A model generated the notes under the pieces. The model was not told the DNA's origin. It saw only the letters and a list, made by a program, of their open reading frames with translations, and ran no database searches. Of a DNA stretch of 64,000 nt, positions 45,817 through 55,187 are shown one piece after another. Origin of the DNA: Pseudovibrio exalbescens (GTDB lineage Bacteria; Pseudomonadota; Alphaproteobacteria; Rhizobiales; Stappiaceae); NCBI RefSeq assembly GCF_028737195.1, contig NZ_JAQZAJ010000001.1, positions 744,001-808,000 on the forward strand, given 5' to 3'. The stretch's first letter is position 1. The number at the start of each line of letters is the position of its first letter. The position numbers were made by a program, and so were the translations under genes.

Positions 45817-46317
45817 TTAGCTGCGCTTTACCAAAGCATCTTCCAGAGCCTCAGTAAAGCGCTGAGAGTTGTCTGCAATATCATCCTGAATGCGATCAAA
45901 CGCGATGAACTTGACATCCACTGCCGACTTGAGCGGCAACAAGAACAGCTCGAACATCACCTTAACTCCCTTGTTCTGGAAGTTCAGATGAAAACAGATC
46001 GACTGATCCCCTCCCCAATTCAGATCAATGGTGGAGGTACCTGCATAGGTGAGTGTGCCTTCTTTAAAGGACAACTCAGCGGAGGACTCGATCAGATCGG
46101 AAATATTCGCCGTCTCGTTGCCCAAAATATGTCGGGCAAGACAGGTCAAGTCGACAAGCCGAAGCTCGGCCGCAACAGGACGTACGGCCTCAGCAAGCAA
46201 AGCCTCGCGCTCCGCATGTTGCGAAACCGAGGTGTCTACTTCAGCACCCGATATTAGACTTTCGGCGAATGCAACTGTTTGCATAGTATCCTTACACGCC
46301 GCTACAGCACTACTCAT
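45817..46317 (-). CDS. unrecognised soluble protein coupled to flhB
   Basis: A 166-residue protein with no signal peptide or transmembrane segment. Its ATG overlaps the flhB stop (ATGA), so translation is coupled to the export gate protein. A helical N-terminal half (HAEREALLAEAVRPVAAELRLVDL) is followed by a beta-like half (TLTYAGTSTIDLNWGGDQSICFHLNFQNKGVKVMFELFLLP) and an acidic C-terminal helix. No family recognised. Position suggests a role in flagellar assembly or export. Confidence 0.65.
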   Translation of the reverse strand: MSSAVAACKDTMQTVAFAESLISGAEVDTSVSQHAEREALLAEAVRPVAAELRLVDLTCLARHILGNETANISDLIESSAELSFKEGTLTYAGTSTIDLNWGGDQSICFHLNFQNKGVKVMFELFLLPLKSAVDVKFIAFDRIQDDIADNSQRFTEALEDALVKRS

Positions 46318-47378
46318 CTTCTACTCACATACACGTAAGAAATGATTTCTGCAACAGCTCTGTAATATTCAGGGGGGATATACTGATCCACAGAAACTGC
46401 TGCATACAGCCCGCGAGCGAGCTCCTTATTCTCCACCACTGGCACGTCGTGCTGATAGGCAAGTTCTTTAATCTTGAGCGCGACCAGATCCTGCCCCTTC
46501 GCGGTAACACGTGGGGCGGAGTTCTCACCGCGGTCATAATAGAGCGCAATTGCAAAGTGCGTTGGGTTGGCAATGACCACCGTCGCCTCTGCAACGTTAG
46601 ACATCATACGCTTGCGTGCACGATCACGTGCCAGCGAGCGCATCCTGGCCTTTAGGATTGGATCGCCCTCGGCCTGCTTGAACTCATCCTTGATGTCTTG
46701 CCGGGTCATGCGCAAGTTCTTGCGCCACTGGAAACGGGCCAGAACCAAATCGAAACCCACAAGCGCAATGGTTGCAACACAGATCGCGGAGAGCAGCTTG
46801 ATAGCAATCTCGAGAATGGTTTGCGGCAGAAGTGTTGGATCTTGATACATGGCAGTCAGCGCTGCTGCCTGTTGAGAGCGCAACACAATGACCGCCACCG
46901 CGCCCACAATGGTGAGCTTGATCAGAGACTTCACGAACTCCATCAACCCATTCATACTATAGATACGCCCAAAACCTTTCAGCGGAGATATACGGTTCAT
47001 CTTCGGCTGAATGCGATCAAGAACCATTCGCGGTGAATTCTGAAGAAACGAAGACGCCAGACCCAGAATGGTAAGTAGAGCAGCGCACGGAAAAAGGAAG
47101 CTGCCAAATTCCAAAGATACGACCCGTAGCAACTCAACCCCATCCTCATCACTGAGCATGCGGATCTCACCCGGGTTATCCAGAAACCAGCGCAGGAACC
47201 CAGTAATACCGGCTCCTGCATCATTGAGCATGAACGTGAGAATAAACATCATGCCCACAAAGGAAGCGAGTACCGACGCCTCTTTAGAAACGGGAATATT
47301 CCCCTTCTCAATGGCATCGCGAACCCGCTTCTCCGTGGGTTCCTCGGTTTTACTCTCTTGATCCTGATCTTCGGCCAT
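46314..47378 (-). CDS. flhB: flagellar export switch protein FlhB
   Basis: Switches export from hook to filament substrates, 354 residues with four transmembrane helices. The autocleavage motif NPTH lies near residue 271 in VVIANPTHFAIALYY. The N-terminal KTEEPTEKRVRDAIEKGNIPVSKE is typical. RBS GAGGGG precedes the ATG. It follows fliG by 49 bp. Confidence 0.96.
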   Translation of the reverse strand: MAEDQDQESKTEEPTEKRVRDAIEKGNIPVSKEASVLASFVGMMFILTFMLNDAGAGITGFLRWFLDNPGEIRMLSDEDGVELLRVVSLEFGSFLFPCAALLTILGLASSFLQNSPRMVLDRIQPKMNRISPLKGFGRIYSMNGLMEFVKSLIKLTIVGAVAVIVLRSQQAAALTAMYQDPTLLPQTILEIAIKLLSAICVATIALVGFDLVLARFQWRKNLRMTRQDIKDEFKQAEGDPILKARMRSLARDRARKRMMSNVAEATVVIANPTHFAIALYYDRGENSAPRVTAKGQDLVALKIKELAYQHDVPVVENKELARGLYAAVSVDQYIPPEYYRAVAEIISYVYVSRR

Positions 47379-47427
47379 GCCCCCTCGCCGCTTTTAGAAA
47401 GCGCCATACTCCTCCCGGCATGCCGGA

Positions 47428-48465
47428 CTAGATGTACACCTCGTCGCCACGTCCAAGATCAAGATCAATCTCGCCGCTGTTGGCCTTTTCCAGTGCAAGG
47501 TCGGTGATCTGACGGCGCGCATCGAGAACTTCGCGCTGCGGTGAAGGCTCACCGGAGGCCAAATCATTTTCAACAATACGCTTTGCACGCGAAGAGATGG
47601 AGGACAGAATTGCCTGACGGAACTCGTTCTCCGTCCCCTTCAGGGCCAGCGTGATCGTGTCCGTGTTTACATCGTCGAAGATCGCCATGCGGGTCCGCTG
47701 ATCCAGATTGACGATATCGTCGAAGGTAAACAGAAGACCGGCCAGCTGCTCTGCAGATTTTGGAAGAACTTCACGCAGATTGCTGAGCGTATCTTCCAGA
47801 TCGTCGCGCTCCATCTTGTTGAGGATGTCTGCCATGCGAGCATGCGCATCGGTACCAACTGTCCGAGCGAAGTTCACCATGAAGTCTTCGTGAAGCGTCT
47901 TTTGAACCTCGTCCATGACGTCTTCCACGATCGGCTTCAGAGTGAGCATCCGACGCACGATCTCATTACGCTTGCGACGTGGGATCTGAGATATTACGCC
48001 AGCCGCCGCATTTGGAGAGATCTTGGAGAGAATGAACGCAGCCGTCTGCGGGTGCTCTTTCGAGAGATAGGTTGAAAGAACGTGATCAGAGATCTGCGAA
48101 ACCTTGTCCCAGATGGAGCGCTTGGAATACCCCATCACGTCAGACATGATTTCAGCAACCTGCTCTTCAGGCAGGATGCCGCGCAGCAGCCCTTCAGCGC
48201 CCTCAGCGGTACCGAACAGGTTCACACCGCCTGAGAACAATTCAATGAACTCTTCAATGAGTTCATCAAGCTCATTCGCAGGGACCGTGCCAAGTTCGGC
48301 TGCGGACCGAATGATCAGGCGCATCTCGTCGTTGTCGAAATGCTTGAGCACCCTCGTCGCCTTCTCATTGCCCATTGCAAGGAGAAGTGCCGCCGCCTTT
48401 TGAGTACCGGTCTTCTTTACCGCCGTGCCAGGGCTTGTTCCCTGAACCTGAAGCGCTGTGTTCAT
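47428..48465 (-). CDS. fliG: flagellar C-ring protein FliG
   Basis: C-ring protein that takes torque from the stator, 345 residues. The EHPQTAAFIL motif lies near 136. The C-terminal torque helix contains the charged residues in ISSRAKRIVENDLASGE and the following REVLDARRQI. All three domains are present. Confidence 0.95.
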   Translation of the reverse strand: MNTALQVQGTSPGTAVKKTGTQKAAALLLAMGNEKATRVLKHFDNDEMRLIIRSAAELGTVPANELDELIEEFIELFSGGVNLFGTAEGAEGLLRGILPEEQVAEIMSDVMGYSKRSIWDKVSQISDHVLSTYLSKEHPQTAAFILSKISPNAAAGVISQIPRRKRNEIVRRMLTLKPIVEDVMDEVQKTLHEDFMVNFARTVGTDAHARMADILNKMERDDLEDTLSNLREVLPKSAEQLAGLLFTFDDIVNLDQRTRMAIFDDVNTDTITLALKGTENEFRQAILSSISSRAKRIVENDLASGEPSPQREVLDARRQITDLALEKANSGEIDLDLGRGDEVYI

Positions 48466-48483
48466 ACTGATTTCCTAAAGGTC

Positions 48484-48906
48484 TTACGCGTAACTACCCT
48501 TCGCACCAACAATCTCGGTGAGAGAAACACCAAAACGGGAGTTATCGTCTTCAACAACAACGATTTCACCACGTGCTACAGTGCGACCATTCACCACGAT
48601 GTTGACCGGCTCACCAACGCGGTGATCGAGTGGAATAACCGCACCGCGTCCCAGCTTGAGAAGGCTGGCTACAGGCATGGTCGCCGACCCCAGAACCACC
48701 TGCATATCTACCGGAATGCCCAGAACGGCATCCAGGTTGCGATCTACGTTACTATCGCTCATTCCATCATTATCAGCGGGCGCGGCAGGTGTAGCAGCGG
48801 CGGGAGTGGCAGCCATGGCCTCCTCCATGCTCATATCAGCCTCTGCTGCAGCAGCTTCCCACTGAAGGGCAAGAGCCTCATCGCTCATGTCGTTGGAATT
48901 GGTCAT
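48484..48906 (-). CDS. fliN: flagellar C-ring protein FliN
   Basis: A 140-residue C-ring protein. The first 55 residues are acidic and Ala/Pro-rich. The SpoA domain that follows (VLGIPVDMQVVLGSATMPVASLLKLGRGAVIPLDHRVGEPVNIVVNGRTVARGEIVVV) is canonical. Confidence 0.95.
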   Translation of the reverse strand: MTNSNDMSDEALALQWEAAAAEADMSMEEAMAATPAAATPAAPADNDGMSDSNVDRNLDAVLGIPVDMQVVLGSATMPVASLLKLGRGAVIPLDHRVGEPVNIVVNGRTVARGEIVVVEDDNSRFGVSLTEIVGAKGSYA

Positions 48907-48933
48907 TACCTGTCACTCCAAAAGAGAGGTCAT

Positions 48934-49653
48934 TTAGTCTTTGACATTCACGCTTCTAAAAGGCGCAGCCTGTCCAAAGCTGACTTTGCGCACGCGCAAA
49001 TTCTGTTTATCAACGGCGGAGACAGCAGTCGCTGAACCATCGGCATTCTGCTCGCTCGCAGGCCTTTGACCAGCACTCTTTGCTTCACTTCCATGGCCAG
49101 CAGGAGCCGCGGCCCCAGCGCTCGCCGCCCCTGGCTTTGCACTACCCGGTTTCGCGGCAACACCTCGACCAACTCCCGGCTGCGGGCGCTGCGCCGTTGC
49201 AGAGCCCTTGGACGCAGAGGCTGCACGCCCACGATGAGCAGGTGCGCGACTGCCACGCCCGGGCGCCTGAGAAGCCCTATCAGGCAGGCGCGCAGAGACG
49301 TGAGCCAAGTCCACGCCAACCTTGTCGGAAGCGGCCTGCAACCACTCTACATACTCTTGCATGGCGCTCATTTCGTCCTGCGCCTTCTGGATGACGGCGT
49401 TCATATCAACCGTTGTCTCTTTGGCAACATCGATACGCTCACCAAGCGTCTTGGTGATTTCTTCACCGCGCACCTTCAGCTCTTGAAGCGAGACGTTGAT
49501 GCCGTCCATCGCCTCTGAAGTCTGATCAAAGATGCGCTGATAGTCTTCGTGATGCGAGGACATGACGCGCAGCTGGCGATACATGAGGACCACCCGCCAC
49601 GTGGTCACCAGGAGAGCAAGGAATAAAAACCCGTCAATTAGATATGATGTCAT
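48934..49653 (-). CDS. DUF6468-type membrane protein between fliM and fliN
   Basis: A 239-residue protein with one N-terminal transmembrane helix (YLIDGFLFLALLVTTWRVVLMY), a coiled coil (about 40-115) with VEWLQAASDKVGVDLAHVSARLP, then a long Ala/Gly/Pro/Arg-rich low-complexity stretch and a short conserved tail. Rhizobial motility clusters carry a similar protein here. Its function is unknown. It overlaps the fliM 3' end by 20 bp, so it is translationally linked to the C-ring genes. Confidence 0.75.
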   Translation of the reverse strand: MTSYLIDGFLFLALLVTTWRVVLMYRQLRVMSSHHEDYQRIFDQTSEAMDGINVSLQELKVRGEEITKTLGERIDVAKETTVDMNAVIQKAQDEMSAMQEYVEWLQAASDKVGVDLAHVSARLPDRASQAPGRGSRAPAHRGRAASASKGSATAQRPQPGVGRGVAAKPGSAKPGAASAGAAAPAGHGSEAKSAGQRPASEQNADGSATAVSAVDKQNLRVRKVSFGQAAPFRSVNVKD

Positions 49654-50611
49654 CGAGAAGATCTCCGTCTTGCTGGATCAACTCGTCAATTCGAACGGTA
49701 TATGATCCGGCAACCTGCCCAAGTTTACAGTTGAACAGGGGTTGTCTGTTGCACTCCAGCCGCACAGGTGTTTTAGGTGTTGCATTGAGTTCCAGAACAA
49801 GCCCAACTTCGAACTGCGCCACTTGCTCAAGCGTGAGACGCTGCTCCTCCAGGACCGCTGTTAGCTTCACCTCTGTTTTTTGAATTTCATGCTGGAATTG
49901 TTTGGTCCAGCGCGTGTCACGTCCGGCTACTTCGCCAGACAATACTTGCGTTAGATTCTGTCGCAGCGGGTTCAGAACCGACTGCGGAATTACGATAAAG
50001 ATCTCGCCCTCACGGCCAATGAGTTCGGCATTCATCTGGCACACAACGCATTGGTTGCTGCGCCGGCCAGTCTGAGCAAACTCGGTACGCGTTTCGAGAC
50101 GCTCAACCTTGATGGTCACGTCCGCAATGGCCTCAAATGCGCTCTCCATGGCCGAGGCTGCCTCCTCGAACATCTTGTGCGCGAGACGCTGCTCTACACT
50201 GGTAAGCGCGCGGTCCTCATCAAAGGCCTCTTCCTCGCCGTCGCCGCCAAGGAGAAGCTCGACCATCGAGAATATGAACTGCTTGTCAAAACCAAGGAGG
50301 ATGCGTGCATCCCATTCTTGAGCATGCAAAACCGCAATGATCGCACGATCCTCATACTGATCCAGAGCATCGCCGATACGGTCGTTTCTTACGGACTGCA
50401 CGGCAATGTAAGGCGCACTCGCCGCCATCTGACGAAGCGTATCGATGTACTGCCGCGCCATCCGGTCGAACACCACGTGCAGCATCGGCAGACGATCAAC
50501 ACCAATGCCAGCAGCATCCAAGAGACGAGATGGCAGATCGAACTTCTGCGCCTCGGTTTCCTCGGTGTTCTCGTATCCACCCGGCTCGATCACATCACCT
50601 TGATATTGCAT
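49634..50611 (-). CDS. fliM: flagellar C-ring switch protein FliM
   Basis: Switch protein of 325 residues. The CheC-like middle domain (LPMLHVVFDRMARQYIDTLRQ through GREGEIFIVIPQSVLNPLRQNL) and the C-terminal SpoA domain (TLEQVAQFEVGLVLELNATPKTPVRLECNRQPLFNCKLGQVAGSYTVRI) are clear. The N-terminal 40 residues do not show the usual CheY-P binding motif (LSQxEIDALL). It lies 3 bp after motA. Confidence 0.88.
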   Translation of the reverse strand: MQYQGDVIEPGGYENTEETEAQKFDLPSRLLDAAGIGVDRLPMLHVVFDRMARQYIDTLRQMAASAPYIAVQSVRNDRIGDALDQYEDRAIIAVLHAQEWDARILLGFDKQFIFSMVELLLGGDGEEEAFDEDRALTSVEQRLAHKMFEEAASAMESAFEAIADVTIKVERLETRTEFAQTGRRSNQCVVCQMNAELIGREGEIFIVIPQSVLNPLRQNLTQVLSGEVAGRDTRWTKQFQHEIQKTEVKLTAVLEEQRLTLEQVAQFEVGLVLELNATPKTPVRLECNRQPLFNCKLGQVAGSYTVRIDELIQQDGDLLDDIISN

Positions 50612-50614
50612 GGC

Positions 50615-51475
50615 TTATGCAGCTCCCGCGTTCATTGTTTCTTCCTCAACCTCATCAATCGATGGGCGCTCATCAGCGGCAATGGTCTTACGTCCATGCT
50701 CCAGAGCGATCTGAGGGGCTGCACCATTCATGAATGCAAGAAGGGTTTGCTTGACTTCGATGTAGAGGCGATAGCGACGTTCACGAACGGTCTTGATGCG
50801 ACCGTTGATCGGACTCACGATGCCGTAGGACAGAAAAATACCAAGGAAGGTACCCACAAGAGCCGCACCAATGAGCGAACCGAGAATTTCAGGCTCCTGA
50901 TCAATCGCGCCCATCGCCTTGATGATGCCGAGCACCGCTGCCACAATACCGAGCGCAGGCAGCGCCTCTGCGATTGTTGACAGAGAATAGTAAGGCTTTA
51001 GCTCCTCACGACCAATTGTGTGAAGCTCTTCATCCATAAGCGCCTCAATTTCATGAGGCCGCACATTGCCGATCACAATCAAGCGGAAGTAGTCGCAGAT
51101 AAAGTTGGTCAGCGAGCTGTTGTTCAAGACGCCAGGGAAGCGCTGAAACAGCTCCGACTCGCTCGGATTATCGATGATTGCTTCGACATCATTTCGCCCC
51201 TTGGCACGCAAGGTACGCATCAGCCCATAAAGAACACTCAGCGTATCCAAGTGATCTCGTTTTGTTGGCACGGCATATAGGAATGCCTGCATGATGCCTT
51301 TGCCGGTATCCTTCATTGTCTTAAATGAGTTACCGACAACAAAGGTGCCAAATGCCGCCCCGCCAATAATGACGAACTCGAAAGGCTGCCACAACACACC
51401 GAGGTGACCGCCCATTGCCATGTAACCACCGAGCAAAGACCCGACAACGATTACCAGTCCGACCGCAATATTCAA
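50615..51475 (-). CDS. motA: flagellar stator protein MotA (TTG start)
   Basis: Stator subunit with four transmembrane helices. From TTG 51475 the protein is 286 residues and starts [23 protein letters not shown], just like rhizobial MotA (about 290 residues). GGAG lies 6 nt before the TTG. ATG codons at 51505, 51529 and 51580 would only add a charged leader before the first membrane helix. The C-terminal part holds [28 protein letters not shown] and the conserved [18 protein letters not shown]. It diverges from the DUF1217 gene. Confidence 0.92.
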   Translation of the reverse strand: MNIAVGLVIVVGSLLGGYMAMGGHLGVLWQPFEFVIIGGAAFGTFVVGNSFKTMKDTGKGIMQAFLYAVPTKRDHLDTLSVLYGLMRTLRAKGRNDVEAIIDNPSESELFQRFPGVLNNSSLTNFICDYFRLIVIGNVRPHEIEALMDEELHTIGREELKPYYSLSTIAEALPALGIVAAVLGIIKAMGAIDQEPEILGSLIGAALVGTFLGIFLSYGIVSPINGRIKTVRERRYRLYIEVKQTLLAFMNGAAPQIALEHGRKTIAADERPSIDEVEEETMNAGAA

Positions 51476-51629
51476 AACGCGCTCCACTCTTCGAGCCAAT
51501 TCCATATTGGGACATTCATAGGAGCGCATGCTTGTCTGAAACTGGCGCAAACTGAAAAAGTTCTCATCAGCTTCAGGCAAGCCAGAAAACGTAGTTTAAG
51601 GGCAAGTATGCTTTTTGTTGAGGTGCCCT

Positions 51630-52403
51630 ATGCTTGATACAGCGTTGCGTTATACCATGCTCACACGTGACATGGATAAAACCATCGAGCGAACTTCCAA
51701 AGATCCGATCGTCGATCGCGAGACACAGTACTACCAAGAAAACATTCGCAGTATCAAAAGCATAGATGATTTCATGGACAATGACCGGATATATCGGTAT
51801 GCCATGAAAGCTATGGGCCTCGAGGACATGATCTATGCAAAAGGCCTTGTTCGTGACGTGCTGGAGCAGGGCATCACTGATCCGACCAGCTACGCCAATC
51901 GCCTTCAAGATAAACGATACAAAGAGCTTGCAACTGCCTTCAATTTCGAGACCTACGGCTCGACAGCCACAAGCTTTGACCGCGCACAGCAAGACGTTGT
52001 CGACGCCTACGTGCTTCAAACACTTGAGCTGAATGAAGGTCAGGACAACGAAGGCGTGCGCCTCGCGCTCTACTTCAAACGAAAAGCGCCTGAGCTGACC
52101 AACACCTATGAGATTCTTGCAGATCAAGCGCTTTATGCCGTTGTACGCACCGCCATCGGCATGCCTGAGGCGATGGTCGGCGGCGACGTTGACGCCCAAG
52201 CGAAATACATAGAATCGCGTCTTGATCTTGAGATCCTCAAAGATCCCGAGGAACTGGATAAGTTCTTAACTAAGTTTACCAACCTCTATGATGTGCAGAA
52301 CAATATCTCGATAGCCCCTACCCTCTCCCTGTTTCAAAACAGCGGATCCGGCGTCAATCCAGATGTTCTGCTCAAGGTCAACTCTCTCAAGTTTGGCGGG
52401 TAA
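51630..52403 (+). CDS. DUF1217 family protein (flagellar region)
   Basis: A 257-residue soluble helical protein. The pattern of a DUF1217 repeat is visible: VDRETQYYQENIRSIKSIDDFMDNDRIYRYAMKAMGLEDMIYAKGLVRDVLEQG, then YKELATAFNFETYG. Such genes lie beside flgF in rhizobia; the function is unknown. The ATG at 51630 has GAGGTG about 7 nt upstream. It is the first gene of the rightward unit. Confidence 0.82.
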   Translation: MLDTALRYTMLTRDMDKTIERTSKDPIVDRETQYYQENIRSIKSIDDFMDNDRIYRYAMKAMGLEDMIYAKGLVRDVLEQGITDPTSYANRLQDKRYKELATAFNFETYGSTATSFDRAQQDVVDAYVLQTLELNEGQDNEGVRLALYFKRKAPELTNTYEILADQALYAVVRTAIGMPEAMVGGDVDAQAKYIESRLDLEILKDPEELDKFLTKFTNLYDVQNNISIAPTLSLFQNSGSGVNPDVLLKVNSLKFGG

Positions 52404-52405
52404 AA

Positions 52406-53125
52406 ATGGAATCTTCGCTTTACGTTCAACTGTCTGGCCAGCTTTCACTCGAGCGCCGCATGGAAACAGTGGCCCGCAATGTGGCCAACATGGATACGGC
52501 AGGGTATCGCGCTGATGCTGTGAAGTTTAACAGTGAAATCAATCGCGCAGGCGCCGATCCCGTTGCCTACGCCTCCACTGGTGACAATTACATAAATCGT
52601 CAGGGCGGCCCGATTAAACAGACAGGTAATCCCCTTGATGTCGCAGTCGCTGGCAATGGCTGGCTCGGAATCGAAACCGGCAACGGGCCAGCGTACACCC
52701 GTGATGGCCGCATGCAGATCTCCGTTGACGGTCTCCTGCGCAGCGTTGAGGGCAATCCGATTCTTGATGCTGGCGGCGGCGTGATCGCGCTTGATCCTGC
52801 TGGAGGGCAGCCTGAGATTCTCCGCGATGGCTCTGTGTTCCAGAACGGCCAGCGCGTCGCCGTTATCGGTCTGTTCGACATTCCAGAAGGCGCCAAGCTT
52901 AGCCGCTTGGGCGGGTCTGCCGTTGTGCCAAATCAACCTGCCCAGCCCATTTTCGAGTTTACCGAAAACGGGCTCGAACAAGGCTACGTTGAAGGCTCCA
53001 ACGTGAACCCAATCATGGAAATCTCCCGCCTGATTGAAATCAGCCGCGCCTTTGAAAGCACAAACTCAGCCATGCAAACGGCTGAGTCCGCCAGACAGAA
53101 TGCAATCCGCCAGCTCGGAGGCTAA
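52406..53125 (+). CDS. flgF: proximal rod protein FlgF
   Basis: A 239-residue rod protein. N-terminal SLERRMETVARNVANMDTAGYRADAVKF and C-terminal EQGYVEGSNVNPIMEISRLIEISRAFES are the FlgF rod signatures. It begins 3 bp after the DUF1217 stop. Confidence 0.95.
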   Translation: MESSLYVQLSGQLSLERRMETVARNVANMDTAGYRADAVKFNSEINRAGADPVAYASTGDNYINRQGGPIKQTGNPLDVAVAGNGWLGIETGNGPAYTRDGRMQISVDGLLRSVEGNPILDAGGGVIALDPAGGQPEILRDGSVFQNGQRVAVIGLFDIPEGAKLSRLGGSAVVPNQPAQPIFEFTENGLEQGYVEGSNVNPIMEISRLIEISRAFESTNSAMQTAESARQNAIRQLGG

Positions 53126-53129
53126 TCCA

Positions 53130-53771
53130 ATGTATGTTGATGGTGTTTATTCCAAGACTGGCCCACAGTTGGATCCGGACCTCAAAGCACAACAAAACCA
53201 GAGCGCTGCGTCAACGGCACCGGATTTCACGATGGATGAGTTCATCGACATGATCAATCCGCTGCAACACATTCCGGGCGTCAACACGCTCTATCAAGGC
53301 ATGACAGGCGACACCGCCTCGGTACGCTCCCGCGCAATCGGCAGCACCTTGTTCGGCTTGATCGGCGGCCCGCTCGGCATGGTTGGCCTTATGGGCGCAA
53401 ACATGGTTCAGATGGCCATGGACGGCACGCTTGAACAAGAAAGCCAAATGGCAACTGGCGCTGACGCGGTGAACCAGAAGCTCGCTGCACTGGAAGGCAA
53501 CGCACCGCCAACCGCCGTTGCCGGGGTTGATTACAACCAGATTGGCACCAACGTACCGCCCCTGTTCGGCAACGTGGAGATGAACCAGTCCTTGTCGTCC
53601 CGCGCCCCTGAAATTCCATCCGTGAGCGAAGCGGACCTAGTGGCAGCCCTTTCAAAAAACACCTCTTTCTCAGAGCCTCCAAACGTTACGGCGCTGGCGA
53701 ATGATCCTCGCAACGTCTTTCCAGAAGACGTCTTGAGAGAGCTACAGGCCAAGCACCTGGGCAACTCGTAA
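53130..53771 (+). CDS. unrecognised protein between flgF and fliI
   Basis: A 213-residue protein starting MYVDGVYSKTG, with GGAGG about 8 nt before the ATG. A conserved-looking central part has FTMDEFIDMINPLQHIPGVNTLYQGMTGD, then a glycine-rich apolar stretch (GSTLFGLIGGPLGMVGLMGANMVQMA) about 25 residues long that might insert in a membrane. The C-terminal third is polar and Asn/Ser-rich. No family recognised. Packing between flgF (4 bp) and fliI (start directly after the stop) implies a flagellar role. Confidence 0.65.
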   Translation: MYVDGVYSKTGPQLDPDLKAQQNQSAASTAPDFTMDEFIDMINPLQHIPGVNTLYQGMTGDTASVRSRAIGSTLFGLIGGPLGMVGLMGANMVQMAMDGTLEQESQMATGADAVNQKLAALEGNAPPTAVAGVDYNQIGTNVPPLFGNVEMNQSLSSRAPEIPSVSEADLVAALSKNTSFSEPPNVTALANDPRNVFPEDVLRELQAKHLGNS

Positions 53772-55088
53772 ATGCACCATCTTGAGAGGCTTCAAAAGCT
53801 GACGAGAAGCATCCCGGCAGATGCTTGGGATATCGATATCAGCGGCACGCTCAGTGAAGTCACGGCAAACTATTTGCGGGTAAAAGGGCTTTCCAGCGGG
53901 GTTAGCTTGGGCGACCAAGTCTCGTTTTCGAACGGGCGAGAGACCTGCTTTGGCGAGATCATCAAGATTGATGCTGAAAGCGTCATCGTCAAACCCTATG
54001 CCACCCGCAACGACCTGGGGCTGGGCACCAAAATCAAACGTAGCGGCGATTTGAGCCTGCGTCCTGATGCAAGCTGGAAAGGCCGGGTCATCAATGCCAT
54101 GGGCAAACCGGTTGACGGAAAAGGGGCACTGGGACGCGGTGAAGAGGACATTCCCTTCAATCAATCCCCTCCCCCTGCCATCAACCGAGCCCGGGTTACC
54201 AAACACGCGCGAACTGGGGTTCGCGTCCTCGACATATTCACCCCTATGATGCACGGGCAGCGCCTTGGCATCTTTGCCGGTTCGGGCGTTGGCAAGTCCA
54301 CAACGCTCTCAATGATTGCCCGAAGCAACTCCTTCGATACGGTTGTGATTGGCCTCATTGGCGAACGTGGGCGAGAAGTTCGTGAGTTTATCGAGGACAC
54401 GCTTGGCGAACAGATGGGTAAATCTGTTGTTGTCGTCGCTACGGGTGATGAAAGCGCAATGATGCGCCGCCTTGCCCCTAAGACCGCAGTTTCCGTAGCA
54501 GAATACTATCGAGACAGAGGGGATTCCGTCCTGCTGGTACTGGATAGCATCACCCGCTATGCGCACGCATTACGCGACGTTGCTCTGGCTGCAGGTGAGC
54601 CCGCTGTATCGCGTGGCTATCCTCCGAGCGTCTTTACCGAGCTTCCAGCTCTTCTGGAACGCACGGGACCTGGTGTCGAAGGCAGCGGCATGATCACTGC
54701 TGTCATCTCCGTGCTTGTCGATGGCGACGATCACAACGATCCAGTAGCAGACAACATTCGCGGTCTTCTGGATGGTCACATTGTTCTGGACCGCCACATT
54801 GCAGAGGATGGCCGCTACCCGGCGGTCAACATTTTGTCTTCTGTCTCTCGACTTGCTCAGCACGCATGGTCTCCTCAAGAGCGGGAACTTGTGCTCAAAC
54901 TACGATCGATGGTGGCCAAGTTTGAGGACACGAAAGATCTTCGCATGATGGGCGGCTACAAACAGGGCGTAGAGCCGTTTCTGGATCAAGCCATAGAACT
55001 GGTACCCAAGCTCTATAATGCGCTCTCACAGAGCAGCACAGCCCCTTCCAGCACTGATGCGTTCACGGAACTGGCGCAGATGCTCTGA
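53772..55088 (+). CDS. fliI: flagellar export ATPase FliI
   Basis: ATPase of the flagellar type III exporter, 438 residues. Walker A GSGVGKST at 170-177, GLIGERGREVREF near 195, Walker B VLLVLDSITRYA near 256, and PPSVFTELPALLERTGPG. The N-terminal part is the FliI beta-barrel. It starts directly after the preceding stop codon. Confidence 0.96.
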   Translation: MHHLERLQKLTRSIPADAWDIDISGTLSEVTANYLRVKGLSSGVSLGDQVSFSNGRETCFGEIIKIDAESVIVKPYATRNDLGLGTKIKRSGDLSLRPDASWKGRVINAMGKPVDGKGALGRGEEDIPFNQSPPPAINRARVTKHARTGVRVLDIFTPMMHGQRLGIFAGSGVGKSTTLSMIARSNSFDTVVIGLIGERGREVREFIEDTLGEQMGKSVVVVATGDESAMMRRLAPKTAVSVAEYYRDRGDSVLLVLDSITRYAHALRDVALAAGEPAVSRGYPPSVFTELPALLERTGPGVEGSGMITAVISVLVDGDDHNDPVADNIRGLLDGHIVLDRHIAEDGRYPAVNILSSVSRLAQHAWSPQERELVLKLRSMVAKFEDTKDLRMMGGYKQGVEPFLDQAIELVPKLYNALSQSSTAPSSTDAFTELAQML

Positions 55089-55113
55089 AGCTGATGTTTT
55101 CATAAAGCCAAAT

Positions 55114-55150
55114 AGGACCTCACAGCATTGCGCGGTGAGGTCCTTTTTTA
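55114..55150 (+). terminator. intrinsic terminator after fliI
   Basis: Ten-bp stem AGGACCTCAC (55114-55123) with GTGAGGTCCT (55135-55144) and six T. It lies 25 bp past the fliI stop and may also serve the convergent ftcR gene. Confidence 0.85.
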
Positions 55151-55187
55151 TGGAATGAGGTGACTTCGATCTAAGATGGAAGAGGCT

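Noticed and set aside
45817-46317. Candidate FliO
   Set aside because: FliO has an N-terminal membrane helix. This protein is soluble throughout.
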